DNA of 64,000 nucleotides from Lacinutrix neustonica (GCF_026625145.1 NZ_CP113088.1:1901501-1965500); one strand, 5' to 3'. Positions 51,718 through 63,791 are shown, counted from the stretch's first letter. Notes: generated by a model from the sequence alone, not told the origin. Numbers and translations are program-made.

Positions 51718-52326
51718 ATGATAAAAGATCAAATTATAAACAAAGCGAGCGACCTCTTTTTAAATCTAGGATTTAAGAGTGTGACCATGGATGATATCGC
51801 CAATGAAATGGGCATGAGTAAAAAAACGATTTATGTTCATTTTGAAAATAAAACCAAATTAGTGGAAGCTGTCGCTTTTAATCTTTTTGATGTGATCTGC
51901 ACTGGTATTGACGGCATTTGTGACACTTCGCCTAACCCTATTGAGGAATTATATGACATTAAGATGTATGTGATGCATCATTTAAAAAACGAAAAAACCT
52001 CGCCTCAATTTCAGCTTAAAAAATATTATCCTGAAATACATGAAGTATTAAAATTCAAACAGTTTGAAAAGATGCACGAATCTGTGCATGAGAGCCTCGT
52101 AAAAGGTGTTGAGACCGGTGTTTTTCGCCCTAACATAGATATCGATTTTATTTCGAGAATGTATTTCACGGGTATGACCGGAATTAAAGACAGCATGTTT
52201 TTTCCACCCGAAACCTATACCATGGAGTATTTAATGGAGAGCTATTTAGAATACCATTTGCGAGCCATAGTGACAGAAAAAGGATTCAATATATTAAATA
52301 ATTTTATTACAAAAACCCACCAATAA
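51718..52326 (+). CDS. TetR/AcrR family regulator
   Basis: 202 residues. N-terminal helix-turn-helix SVTMDDIANEMGMSKKTIYVHF, variable ligand domain after it. Intact. It lies 5 bases before a tripartite efflux operon and very probably represses it. Confidence 0.9.
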   Translation: MIKDQIINKASDLFLNLGFKSVTMDDIANEMGMSKKTIYVHFENKTKLVEAVAFNLFDVICTGIDGICDTSPNPIEELYDIKMYVMHHLKNEKTSPQFQLKKYYPEIHEVLKFKQFEKMHESVHESLVKGVETGVFRPNIDIDFISRMYFTGMTGIKDSMFFPPETYTMEYLMESYLEYHLRAIVTEKGFNILNNFITKTHQ

Positions 52327-52331
52327 ACTAT

Positions 52332-53676
52332 ATGAAACACGTTCATATTCTATTATTTTTATTCGCATTTTCTCTTGGATTTTCTCAAGAAGAAAAAACC
52401 AGCTTCACACTACAGGAAGCTATTGATTATGCCTTAGAAAATAACCGTACCGCACAAAATGCAGCTTTGGATATTGAAGCCGCTAAACAACAAAAATGGG
52501 AAACGACCGCTACTGGATTACCCCAAATTAGTGCTAATGTTGACTACCAAAATTTCCTAAAACAACAGGTTCAAGTGATACCAGCAGAATTTTTTGGTGG
52601 TAATCCTGGGGAATTTGCAGAGGTCACTTTCGGCACCAAACAAAGTGTTACTGCTTTTGCTACTTTAAATCAAAAATTATTTGATGGGTCTTATTTAGTA
52701 GGCTTACAATCTGCAAAAGTGTTTCGGAAATTTCTAAAAACGCCAAATTAAAGACCGATCTCGAAATTAGAAAAGCCGTCATTGACGCCTATGGCAATGT
52801 ATTATTAGCCGAGGAAAGTACTAATATTTTAGAACGTAATATTAGTGTCTTAGAAAAAAACCTTTTTGAAACCACAAAAATTTACGAAAATGGTCTAGGT
52901 GAAGAAGAGAGTGTTGAGCAACTAAAAATCACTTTGTCTCGGAATAGAAAGTAATTTAAATAATACGAATAGGTTAAAAACTTTAGCCTACCAAATGCTC
53001 AATATTGTGCTTGGCCTGGATGTTAATAACCCTTTGATTTTGACTGATAACTTAGAGACCCTAACTGTTCAAAACATGTCCTTACGTTTATTAGAAATGG
53101 ATGCAAATCCTAAAAACACGATTGATTATCAAATCGCAGAAAATGATACCGAAGCGAAGGCCTTGATGGTGAAACTTGAAAAAAGCAAAGCATTACCCAC
53201 ACTTAACGCTTTTTTAAACGGGGGCTATTCTGCATTTAGTGATGCATTTACATTTACTAACAGTAATCAAGATTGGTTTGGCTCCTCTCTGTTTGGCGTT
53301 AACTTGAGTATCCCAATATTTAGTTCAGGGATGCGAAGTGCTGCAACCCAACGTGCTCAAATTAATTTAGATAAATCAAATACAGATTTGATTGAAATTG
53401 AACAAAAAATCAAACTTCAAATTGCTAAAGCAAAAAGCGATTACCAATTTGCCATTGAAGATTATGACAATAAAAGAGACAATCTAGCATTGGCAGAACG
53501 GATAGAACAAAAGAACCGAGACGAAATTTTTCGAAGGGATTTCATCAAGTTTTGAACTGAGACAAGCACAAACCCAATTGTACCAAGCTCAAAATGAATT
53601 ATTACAAACCATGCTTGACGTTATAACCAAAAAGGCCGCATTAGAAACCGTTTTAAATGAAGTACCAAAATATTAA
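52332..53676 (+). CDS. TolC-family outer-membrane channel (frame broken three times)
   Basis: About 447 residues. Signal peptide ending LGFSQ, then FTLQEAIDYALENN, the start of the first TolC repeat, and long coiled-coil segments. CCAGA lesions near 52722 (base missing), 52939 and 53517 (extra base); repaired text reads KVFLEISKNAKL, LSGIESNLNN and EQKNQTKFFEGISSSFEL. Second gene of the efflux operon. Confidence 0.9.
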
Positions 53677-53698
53677 TCAATCCGGAAAATACATTACA

Positions 53699-54879
53699 AT
53701 GAAAAACATATATGCCATTTTAATTCTCACTTTATTATTAACGGCTTGCGGTGGAGACAATACCAATAAAACCCTTGATATTGCCTCTGCAACAGATGTT
53801 AATGCCGTAAAAGCAGAACGTGACAAACTCATTGCACAACAACAAGAAATTAGTGCAAAATTAAAAACCATCGATATGAGGATCGATGCGCTAACGCCTG
53901 AAAAAAAACTACCACTAATAACAACGTTTACAGCGAAATCTGAAAAATTCGAACATTTTTTAGAACTTCAAGGTAATGTTGCCACAAAACAAAATTTAGT
54001 TATTACTCCGAGAGATGGGTGGTATTTTAAGAAGTGTTCTTGTTAAAGAAGGGCAACACGTTTCCGGAGGGCAATTATTAGCGCGCATTGACGATGGGGG
54101 CATGAGCCAACAAATCGCGCAATTTCAAATTCAAGCAGACTTGGCAAAAACAACTTACGAACGTCAAAAACGTCTTTGGGATCAAAAAATTGGTAGTGAA
54201 ATTCAATACCTACAAGCCAAATCGGCTTATGAAGGTCAAGTAGAAGCCGTGAATCAATTAAAAAGTCAGTTAGCAAAAACATCCGTTCGCGCACCATTCT
54301 CTGGTGTTATTGATGATATCATTACAGAACAAGGGAGTGTTGTTGCTCCAGGACAAACGCCTTTATTGCGTATTGTAAATTTAAATGATATGTATATTTC
54401 AGTTGATGTCCCGAGAGCGTTATGTTTCAGACGTCACCAAGAATAAAGATGTAGAGGTTAATTTTCCTGTTTTAGGAGAAACTTTAAATTCTAAAGTACG
54501 TCAAACCGGGAATTTTATCAATCCAGCAAACCGGACGTTTAATATTGAAATTGCCGTACCTAATAAAAAAGGGACCATTAAACCCAACTTAACAGCCAAG
54601 CTAAAGATTAACGATTATACTAATGAAAAGGCACTACTAGTCCCACAAAACATCATTTCAGAAAACGCTGAAGGAGAGCAATACATCTATGTGTTAAAAC
54701 AAAAAGAAGGGGATACCGCGATTGCTGAAAAAGTGATTATTGAAACGGGAAAAACACAAGGGGATGTTATTGAAGTCTTGAAAGGCATCGAAGACAATGC
54801 TGAAATTATTAAAGAAGGCGCACGAAGTGTGAAGGATGGTCAGAAGGTCCAAATTATTAATCAAAATACGGAGGCATAA
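53699..54879 (+). CDS. RND efflux periplasmic adaptor lipoprotein (frame broken twice)
   Basis: About 392 residues. The start at 53699 gives a lipobox LLLTAC. A coiled coil (AERDKLIAQQQEISAKLK) follows, then the lipoyl/hairpin region (VKEGQHVSGGQLLARID, VRAPFSGVIDD) and a membrane-proximal domain. CCAGA lesions (extra base) near 54008 and 54411. Links the permease to the TolC channel. Its stop shares a base with the permease start. Confidence 0.92.
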
Positions 54880-57800
54880 TGGCAAAGCATAAAAAGAAAA
54901 AAAATGTAGATAAGGAGTTCATCCTCTCTTCATGGGCTATAAAAAATAAAACGACCATGTATATGGCGATGGCGCTCATTCTCTTCTTAGGGGTTTCAGC
55001 GTATTTTAGTATGCCTCGTGAGAGTTTTCCTGAGATTAAGGAAACCAAAATCTATGTGAGCTCTCTATTCCCAGGAAACACGGCTGAAGATATTGAAAAA
55101 TTAATTACAGATCCCTTAGAAGACAAGCTAAAAACTGTGAGTAATGTTGTTGAAATTACCTCAACATCGCAGGAAGATTATTCTATGGTGATTGTGGAAT
55201 TTGACGAAAACATCTCTGTAGAACAAGCGAAGCAAAAAGTAAAAGATGAAATAGATTCTGAAACTTCGGAGAAGACTGGCCAACATTTAACGGTGCCAAA
55301 GTAGAGCCCAATGTTTTTGAATTGAGTATGAGTGAAGAAATACCCATATTAAACATCAATATTTACTGGTGATTATCCAGTAGCCAAACTCAAGGAATTT
55401 GGGGAGTATCTTCAAGATGAAATTGAAGATTTAGATGAAATAAAAAAAGTAGACATCCGTGGGGCTCAAGAAAAAGAAGTTGAAATTGCAGTAGACACTT
55501 ATAAAATGATGGCCTCAAAAGTAAATTTTGATGACGTTATTGGGGCTGTAGGCAATGGCAACATGACGATGTCTGCAGGTAATTTAAAAACCAGTGGACA
55601 ACGCCGAACGATACGCATTATTGGTGAAATAGAGAAGCCGTCTGATTTAAATGACTTCGTTGTAAAAGTTGAAAACAACAATCCCATTTATTTAAAAGAT
55701 GTAGCTACTGTGACCTTTAAAGAAAAAGACAGGACCACTTTCGCTAGAGAATTTGGAGATCGTGTGGTCATGTTGGATGTTAAAAAACGTGCCGGCAAGA
55801 ACATGGTTGCAGCCGCAGAACAAATAGAAGCGATTGTAGCGAACGCTAAAACAGATGTTTTTCCATCTAACTTACGCGTAACAATCGCTAATGATCAATC
55901 CTCTAAAACCATTGGGCAGGTGGATGATCTTGTAAACAACATCATTTTTGGTATTATACTCGTGGTTACGGTTTTAATGTTCTTTTTAGGCTTTAAAAAC
56001 GCCTTATTTGTTGGCTTTGCTATACCCATGTCTATGTTTATGTCATTAATGATACTAAGCTACTTAGGCTATACCATGAATACGATGATTCTATTTGGAT
56101 TAATAATGGGGCTTGGTATGCTTGTAGATAATGGTATTGTTGTAGTCGAGAACGTGTACCGATTAATGGAAGACGAAGGGATGACTCGCGTTGAAGCGGC
56201 TAAAAAAGGGATTGGGGAAATTGCATTTCCTATTATCATCTCGACAGCTACTACAGTAGCGGCCTTTATTCCGCTAGGATTATGGCCTGGTGTGATGGGT
56301 GAATTCATGGTCTATTTCCCAATCACACTATCTGTTGTTTTAGGCTCTTCTTTAATCGTGGCTATATTCTTTAACTCCGTTTTGGTCTCTCAATTCATGA
56401 CCATTGAAGATAAAGAAATGCCCATAAATAAAATAATTAGAATTTCGGCTATTATAGGAGGCATCGGTTTGCTCATTTTATTGTTTGGAGGAACCTATAG
56501 AGCTTTAGGTTCTGTCATGATCTTTACAGCTATCATGCTTTGGGTATACCGCTTGGTTTTAAGAGGTATGGCCAATCGTTTTCAAAACAAAACCTTAGTA
56601 AGACTTGAAAATTGGTATGAAGGTAAAATATCAACCGCTTTAAAAGGAAAGCGTCCAGCGATTATTTCTATTCTAACTTTTGTTTTACTTATTGGAGCCT
56701 TTATGGCGTTTGGAGTTTCTGTAGCGTCTCAACGCACAAAAATCGAATTCTTCCCGAGAGAATAAACCCAATCAAATTATTGTTTACATTGAATATCCTC
56801 AAGGCACAGATATTGACCGAACCAATGCCATTACTAAAGAGATAGAAGAAAAAGTATATAAGATGCTTAATGCTCCGAATACGTGCAGGATGGCGAAAAC
56901 GTACTCGTAGAAAGTGCGGTTTCCCAAGTGGGTGAAGGGGCAGGGAACCCACAAACGGATGGTGGTTCTGCTGCCGAAATGCCACATAAAGGAAAAATCA
57001 CGGTTTCCATGCGTGAGTACAAATATCGGGATGGTGCAGACAGCCAGGAGTTACTAAAAAAAGTACAAGAGTCATTGGTAGGTATTTATCCTGGCGTTTT
57101 AATTTCAGTAGAAAAAGATGCCAATGGACCACCTGCAGGTGCACCAATTAATATTGAATTGGAAGGCGATGATTACAATGCCCTTATCAATACTGCAGAA
57201 CTGATGCGGGAATTCATCAATTCTAAAAATATTGAGGCCATCGATGAATTAAAAATAGATGTGAATAAAGACAAACCGGCCATGCAGGTGGTCGTAGATC
57301 GTGAGAAAGCAGGAGAATTGGGTGTCAGCTCAGGACAGGTTGGACAACAATTACGTAATTCTATTTTTGGTGCTAAAGCAGGTATTTTCAAAGAAGATGG
57401 TGAAGATTATGATATCTACGTGCGATTTAATGAAGCCAATCGTTACAATACAAGTGCGATTTTCAACGAGAAAATAATTTTTAGAGACATGGCTTCACGG
57501 TCAAATTAGAGAGATTCCAATTTCTACAGTCGCCAAGCAAAAAAACAGTTCCGGTTTTAGTGCGATTAAACATCGCGATACAAAACGAGTGGTAACGGTT
57601 TATTCGGCTCTAGCTCCAGGCTTTACAGATGCTGCCGCAGCGGTGGGACAGATTAGAGAAGAAATGAAAAACTTCAACAATCTACCAGAGAATATTAGCA
57701 TTGATTATACTGGTCAAATCGAAGAGCAAAACAAACAAATGGCCTTTTTAATGGGCGCCTTTTTCACCGGTTTAGGTTTGATTTTCTTAATCTTGATTTT

Positions 57801-58434
57801 CCAATTCAATTCTATTTCAAAACCAGCCATCATTATGATTGCCATCTTCCTAAGTTTAATAGGCGTGTTTGGTGGTATTGTTATTTCAGGATCGCCTTTT
57901 GTTATTATGATGACCATGATGGGTATTATCTCTCTCGCTGGTATTGTAGTAAATAACGGTGTGGTATTACTGGATTATGCACAATTGTTAATTGACAGAA
58001 AGAAAAATGAGTTAGATTTAGAAGATCACGAATACTTAAGTAAAGACGATTTATTAGCCGCTATTATTTTAGCAGGCAAAGCTCGTTTACGCCCCGTATT
58101 ACTTACAGCTATTACCACTATTCTAGGTTTAATCCCCTTAGCTATAGGTTTAAATATTGATTTCTTTTCATTGTTTAGTGAGTTCAATCCTAAAATATAT
58201 TTTGGGGGCGATAACGTGATTTTTTGGGGACCACTAGCTTGGACTGTAATCTATGGTTTATTCATAGCAACCTTTTTAACACTAATTGTGGTGCCCATAT
58301 TATTCTATATATCTATGCGCATAAAAATGTGGATTAGAAGAAAGACGTCTTCTGAAGAAACAAAAGAAGTCTTTACCTATCAAGAGCAAAAAGAGCCACT
58401 CGAAACCAGTACGCCTTTAGTTTTAGATAAATAG
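54879..58434 (+). CDS. RND efflux permease, AcrB-like (frame broken five times)
   Basis: About 1184 residues. First helix after a Lys-rich start, porter region with FPEIKETKIYVSSLFPGNTAEDIEKLI, helix IV with MGLGMLVDNGIVVVENV (the proton-relay Asp), and the second half with SLAGIVVNNGVVLLDY. Breaks: CCAGA lesions near 55273 and 56875 (base missing), 56755 (extra base) and 57496 (complex insertion), plus an extra T before ACTGGTGAT near 55362. Longer than typical AcrB owing to inserts between helices. Exports drugs or other hydrophobic compounds. Confidence 0.93.
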
Positions 58435-58450
58435 TCTAAAATGATTCACC

Positions 58451-58480
58451 AAAATCCGAAGTCTTTACTTCGGATTTTTT
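58451..58480 (+). terminator. Terminator of the efflux operon
   Basis: AAAATCCGAAG, loop TCTTTA, CTTCGGATTTTTT. Confidence 0.88.
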
Positions 58481-58504
58481 ATTTTTGCATTCTAATCAAT
58501 TATT

Positions 58505-60261
58505 ATGTACAGAAGTCATAACTGCGGTGAATTAACCGCATCACATATCAATACAGAAGTGACCTTATCGGGTTGGGTTCAAAAATCGAGAGATAAAGGA
58601 TTTATTATTTGGGTCGATTTGCGAGACCGCTACGGCATCACACAGTTGGTGTTTGATGAAGAGCGTACTTCGAAAGAATTGCTGGCACGCGCACAAAAAT
58701 TAGGTCGTGAATTCGTTATCCAAGTTACAGGTAAAGTGGTTGAACGCGATTCTAAAAACCCAAATATGCCCACTGGTGCTATTGAGATTTTAGTTTCAGA
58801 ATTAACTATTTTAAACCAAGCCCTTTTACCGCCGTTCACTATAGAAGACAAAACCGATGGTGGCGAAGACATTCGTATGAAATATCGTTATTTAGATATT
58901 AGACGTAATCCGGTAAAAAACAACCTGATTTTTAGAGCAAAAGTAACTCAAGAAGTTAGAAACTATCTATCCAATGATGGTTTTATAGAAGTGGAAACAC
59001 CCTACTTAATTAAATCTACACCAGAGGGTGCTCGTGATTTTGTGGTACCGTCACGAATGAATGAAGGCGAGTTTTACGCCCTTCCCCAATCGCCACAAAC
59101 CTTTAAGCAATTGCTAATGGTTGGTGGTATGGACAAATACTTTCAAATCGTAAAGTGTTTTAGAGATGAAGATTTACGTGCCGACAGACAACCGTAATTC
59201 ACACAAATTGACTGTGAAATGGCCTTTGTTGAGCAAGAAGATATTTTAAATGTATTTGAAGGTTTAACTCGCCACTTACTTAAAGAAGTGAACGGCGTGG
59301 AAGTGGAAAAATTCCCAAGAATGCTATACGATGATGCGATGCGCTTATACGGAAACGATAAGCCGAGACATTCGTTTTGGAATGGCATTTGGAGAATTAA
59401 ATGCCGTAGCACAACACAAAGATTTTAGCGTGTTTAACACGGCAGAATTAGTGGTTGGTATTGCAGTGCCCGGCGGAAACACCTATACCGGAGAAGGAAA
59501 TAGACAAACTCATTGATTGGGTAAAGCGTCCACAAGTAGGTGCCTTAGGTATGGTTTACGCGCGTTTTAATGAGGATGGTAGTTTTAAGTCTTCAGTAGA
59601 TAAATTTTACGATCAAGAGGATTTAGCAAAATGGGCAGAGGTAACCGGTGCAAAACCTGGCGATTTAATCTGTGTACTCTCCGGAGAGACCAATAAAGTA
59701 CGTGCGCAATTAAGTGCGTTGCGTATGGAACTAGCGACTCGTTTAGGATTGCGTGATCCAAAAGTATTTGCGCCATTATGGGTTATTGACTTCCCTTTAT
59801 TAGAACTGGATGAAGAAACAGGACATTATCATGCCATGCACCACCCTTTTACATCACCAAAACCAGGGCAAATAGAATTACTCGATACCCATCCAGGGGA
59901 CGTAAAAGCGAACGCTTATGATTTGGTTTTAAACGGTAATGAAATTGGTGGTGGATCGATACGTATTCACGATAAAGCGACGCAAGCGATTATGTTGAAG
60001 CATTTAGGGTTTTCAGATGAAGACGCCAAAGCACAGTTTGGCTTCCTTATGGATGCCTTTGAATATGGTGCTCCGCCACATGGGGGATTAGCTTTTGGTT
60101 TAGACCGATTAGTCGCTATTCTTGGCGGACAGGAAACTATTAGAGACTTTATAGCCTTCCCAAAAAACAATTCGGGTCGGGATGTGATGATTGATGCACC
60201 AGCACCAATTGATGATCATCAGTTAAAAGAATTAAGTTTAAAACTAAACTTAAAATCATAA
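58505..60261 (+). CDS. aspS: Aspartyl-tRNA synthetase (one stop and two frame lesions)
   Basis: About 584 residues. N-terminal OB fold ([15 protein letters not shown] ... [22 protein letters not shown]), class II motifs, [18 protein letters not shown], and the C-terminal [20 protein letters not shown] lesions: CCGTAA near 59193 puts a stop after DRQP, extra bases lie near 59364 and 59483. The bacterial GAD insertion is present, as usual for this type. Ends with a terminator. Confidence 0.96.
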
Positions 60262-60295
60262 TAAAAAAATCCTGCTTCGAGCAGGATTTTTTATT
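60262..60295 (+). terminator. Terminator after aspS
   Basis: AAAAAATCCTGCT, loop TCG, AGCAGGATTTTTT. Confidence 0.88.
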
Positions 60296-60306
60296 AGTTT
60301 AGAACT

Positions 60307-60861
60307 ATGAAAGGAAAAAAGATTTTTAAAATAATAGGCAGTATATTAGGCATTCTCTTGCTTGTCTTTGGGTTTTTAGTTGCCTATACTTATTATTTGA
60401 TGCATTATAGTTTATTACCTAATGAAGGTGAATACAAACAGGATGCCCACTATATAAATCCGGAGATTTCTATTTTAAATGATGACTTTAAGGTTTGTGA
60501 CAAAAATCATGTTTATCAGTATTACAATCAATCAGAAACCCTACCTTATTTCAGTGGAAAAAATGGTTTTAGGGACTATATAAATAAAGGGTACGAGAAT
60601 CGAAATTATTCAGATTCCGGATATTTCAACATTCGATTTATTATTAATTGTGAAGGAAAAGCCGGGCGGTTTATTACGCATGAAAACAACCTCGATCTAG
60701 AACCACAGTCTTTTAATTCAGATTTAAAAAAACAACTCACTAACTTAACGACAAATGTTAAACAATGGCATCCAGTGTATCTACACGACAAAAAGAGAGA
60801 TGCCTACATGTACATTTCATACCGCATAGAAAATGGAGAAATTACTGAAATTATACCTTAG
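60307..60861 (+). CDS. Membrane-anchored hypothetical protein with TonB-C-like fold
   Basis: 184 residues: one N-terminal helix (IIGSILGILLLVFGFLVAY) and an extracytoplasmic domain with FNIRFIINCEGKAGRF and a terminal YISYRIENGEITEI, which resembles the C-terminal domain of TonB-like proteins. The resemblance is weak. It overlaps the next gene by 29 bases. Confidence 0.5.
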   Translation: MKGKKIFKIIGSILGILLLVFGFLVAYTYYLMHYSLLPNEGEYKQDAHYINPEISILNDDFKVCDKNHVYQYYNQSETLPYFSGKNGFRDYINKGYENRNYSDSGYFNIRFIINCEGKAGRFITHENNLDLEPQSFNSDLKKQLTNLTTNVKQWHPVYLHDKKRDAYMYISYRIENGEITEIIP

Positions 60862-61639
60862 TATTGCCTGTCTTTTACTACTCTTTTGTTGTAGTACAAA
60901 AAGAGAGAAAGCCGAAGCGGTTTATAAAAGAGCGATTCAATACCCACAAGGCTCAAGGATGAGCATTAATGGAATAAAAAGAGCGACAGAAATAGACTCC
61001 ACTTATGAGCAAGCCGTTTACGAATTGTCTGTCGCGTACTTAAAACGGGGACTACCACACCAATGGTTGCCGCAGTACAATAAAGCTGTTACGTTAGATG
61101 CTGCAACTCGAATACCTTGGCGTGGCTACTTATATTTATGGTTTTATAGAGATTACAAGAAAGCCATTGCAGATTTTGACGCTTCAGATACATTAACTCC
61201 AAATTTTATTGATGCACCACAAGGCCATAGTGTAGATTATTGGCGTGGCATCGCCTATTTAGGATTGAAAGATTATCAAGCATCTAATGCCTATTTTGAA
61301 AAACATATCGCCCAAGAGATTAAAGCTTTTGGAGAAGATTATGTCGATGTTACAGCGTTCTTATACAACGGCATTTCTTATTTTGAAGCAGGAAACTACG
61401 AAAAAGCATTAGTCAATTTTGACAAACAATTAGCGTATTCCCGTAATCTGAGTGCAGATGCTAAATATTATAAAGCACAAATATTTAAAGCCCAAAACCT
61501 TTTAGAACTATCCAAAGAAACTATAAATGAAGCGATTGCAGATTACAATTTAGGTTATAATAATAAACGGCCTTATGTAGAAACCTTACGCCAAATATAT
61601 CCGGAAGATTTAGAGGACTTAAAAAAAACATTGCAATAA
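60833..61639 (+). CDS. TPR lipoprotein
   Basis: 268 residues. Lipobox near residue 19 (LLLFCC), then TPR units such as GNYEKALVNFDKQLAYSRN and AKYYKAQIFKAQNLLELS. Intact and coupled to the previous gene. Scaffold function likely; partner unknown. Confidence 0.7.
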   Translation: MEKLLKLYLSIACLLLLFCCSTKREKAEAVYKRAIQYPQGSRMSINGIKRATEIDSTYEQAVYELSVAYLKRGLPHQWLPQYNKAVTLDAATRIPWRGYLYLWFYRDYKKAIADFDASDTLTPNFIDAPQGHSVDYWRGIAYLGLKDYQASNAYFEKHIAQEIKAFGEDYVDVTAFLYNGISYFEAGNYEKALVNFDKQLAYSRNLSADAKYYKAQIFKAQNLLELSKETINEAIADYNLGYNNKRPYVETLRQIYPEDLEDLKKTLQ

Positions 61640-61708
61640 CGGCTCACAATTGAACAAAAAATCTACTTCCCACAGGTTTATTTGTTATTTTTAATAGAGA
61701 CTAATCTT

Positions 61709-63487
61709 ATGCCCAAAAAAACACCTTTTAGACGCTTTTTAATCCGGAGATACAAACATCTATCAGAAAAAAACTTTGTTTTTATATTAAGTGCACTGGT
61801 AGGTTTATTGGCAGGTTTAGCTGCTGTTATATTAAAAAATATTACGTTTACCATAGAGTCTCTACTATCTAAGAGTATTGCGTTTTCAAGCAATCAGCTC
61901 TATTTTATTTTACCGGTTATTGGATTATTGTTAGTCTATTTATTTGTGAAATATGTGTCAAAAAAACCATTAGAACACGCCATACCTTCCGTACTCTATT
62001 CTTTAGCTAAAAAAAGCGGTATTCTACAACGCAGTAAAATATATTTCCCATTAATAGCTGCGCCACTAACTGTTGGCTTCGGTGGTTCAGTAGGACTTTT
62101 AGGACCTGCTATTTCATCTGGTGCGGCTATAAGCTCAAACTTAGGCAAGCTTTTTCATATCAATAGAAAAACAAGAACCTTGTTAATAGGTTGTGCGGCA
62201 GCAGGTGCTATTTCTTCTATATTCAAGTCACCAATTGCAGCAATCATATTCGCTGTAGAAGTCTTCAGTTTAGACTTAACTTTTGTCTCTTTACTTCCAT
62301 TACTTATTGCTTCGGTTTCTTCTGTAATTACATCATACTTCTTTCTTGGGGACGATTTACTTTTTAATTTTAACTTTTCAGACAAGTTTGAAATAAAAGA
62401 CATTCTCTTTTATGCTGTTTTAGGAATTGGTACGGGCTTAGCCTCTATTTATTTTACTAAAATGTACTTTGCCATTTTAAAATTTTTTGAGCGTTTCAAA
62501 ACTGCTTTTCAGCGTTTAATTATTGGCGGACTAGCTATTGGTGTTATGCTGTACTTTATTCCTCCTTTATATGGTGAGGGCTTCGGTTTTATTAATAATT
62601 TGCTGGCTGGCAAACATTTACAAGCTTTAGGCAAAACGCCTTTTGATGCTTTTAATGACAATATTTGGGTGGTCATCGCATTATTATTTGGTATCACCAT
62701 TTTTAAAGCAGTAGCCATGACCACTACTTTTGCTGCAGGAGGGGTTGGGGGTATTTTTATCCCAACACTGGTTATGGGAAGTGCATTAGGCAACGTGGTT
62801 GCCAAAGTTATTAATAATATTGGCTTGGGTTTTAATGTTTCAGAAACTAATTTTACACTCATTGGGATGGCTGGATTAGTTGCAGGAGTACTTCACGCAC
62901 CTTTAACCGCTATTTTTTTAATAGCTGAAATTACAGGGGGTTATGAATTATTTATACCATTGATGATCGCTGTAGGTATTTCTTTCAGTGTTAAAAAAAG
63001 CGCGATTGATTACACTATATATACTCGGGAATTATCTGAAAAAGGGCAATTATTGACGCATAATAAAGATCAAAGTGTATTAACTCTAATGACACTTGAT
63101 GGCATCATTGAAACCAATTTTATCGTTTTAAAACCTACAATGACTTTAGGTAAAATGCTTCATGAAGGTGTTGCTAAATCTGCTCGTAACCTATTCCCAG
63201 TAGTCAATGAAGACCAACAACTTGTTGGCATCCTTTTATTAGATGACATACGCGACATGATGTTTGATCAATCTCTATATGATTCAACCCTAGTTCAGGA
63301 TATTATGAATAACCCACCAGATAAAATTCATTATAAAAAAGATTCCATGCAAAAGGTGATGCAGAAATTTCAAGATTCCAATGCTTGGAATTTACCTGTT
63401 ATTGACAATGGAAAATATATAGGATTTGTTTCAAAGTCAAAATTGTTGACGGCTTATAGAAGACAATTGATTAATGTTAGTTCATAG
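61709..63487 (+). CDS. ClC family chloride channel/transporter with CBS pair
   Basis: 592 residues from the ATG at 61709. About ten to twelve hydrophobic helices, the selectivity region GFGGSVGLLGPAISSGAA, and GVGGIFIPTL later on. The first region has Leu where the gating glutamate of the GxEGP motif is expected. Two CBS domains form the last 130 residues (TLGKMLHEGVAKSARNLFPVV, AWNLPVIDNGKYIGFVSKS). Intact, so the substitution is not due to a visible lesion. Confidence 0.88.
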   Translation: MPKKTPFRRFLIRRYKHLSEKNFVFILSALVGLLAGLAAVILKNITFTIESLLSKSIAFSSNQLYFILPVIGLLLVYLFVKYVSKKPLEHAIPSVLYSLAKKSGILQRSKIYFPLIAAPLTVGFGGSVGLLGPAISSGAAISSNLGKLFHINRKTRTLLIGCAAAGAISSIFKSPIAAIIFAVEVFSLDLTFVSLLPLLIASVSSVITSYFFLGDDLLFNFNFSDKFEIKDILFYAVLGIGTGLASIYFTKMYFAILKFFERFKTAFQRLIIGGLAIGVMLYFIPPLYGEGFGFINNLLAGKHLQALGKTPFDAFNDNIWVVIALLFGITIFKAVAMTTTFAAGGVGGIFIPTLVMGSALGNVVAKVINNIGLGFNVSETNFTLIGMAGLVAGVLHAPLTAIFLIAEITGGYELFIPLMIAVGISFSVKKSAIDYTIYTRELSEKGQLLTHNKDQSVLTLMTLDGIIETNFIVLKPTMTLGKMLHEGVAKSARNLFPVVNEDQQLVGILLLDDIRDMMFDQSLYDSTLVQDIMNNPPDKIHYKKDSMQKVMQKFQDSNAWNLPVIDNGKYIGFVSKSKLLTAYRRQLINVSS

Positions 63488-63548
63488 TTTTAAATTGTTT
63501 AATTTTGTCGTATGCCTTACGCATTTTGTGAGTTTATAAAATACTAAA

Positions 63549-63788
63549 ATGAAATATATTATTTGGCTTTTCTTTATCGCTTCGGTTACCAGTGTGATTT
63601 GTGGCTACACATTAGAAGTTGATTACTCACAGAAGCTTATTGGCTTCGGGGTGTTGAGTTTCTTTTTTATAGTCATTCCATTATTTACATACCATAGATG
63701 GAAAGACAGAGATATTAAAGAATACATGTTAACCAAAGAAAAAATAGAAGAAATGCGTAAAAAGGAAGGTGACCAGCGAAAGCTATAA
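63549..63788 (+). CDS. Small two-helix membrane protein
   Basis: 79 residues with two hydrophobic helices and a charged C-terminal tail (EKIEEMRKKEGDQRKL). No family recognised. Intact. Confidence 0.6.
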   Translation: MKYIIWLFFIASVTSVICGYTLEVDYSQKLIGFGVLSFFFIVIPLFTYHRWKDRDIKEYMLTKEKIEEMRKKEGDQRKL

Positions 63789-63791
63789 CCT

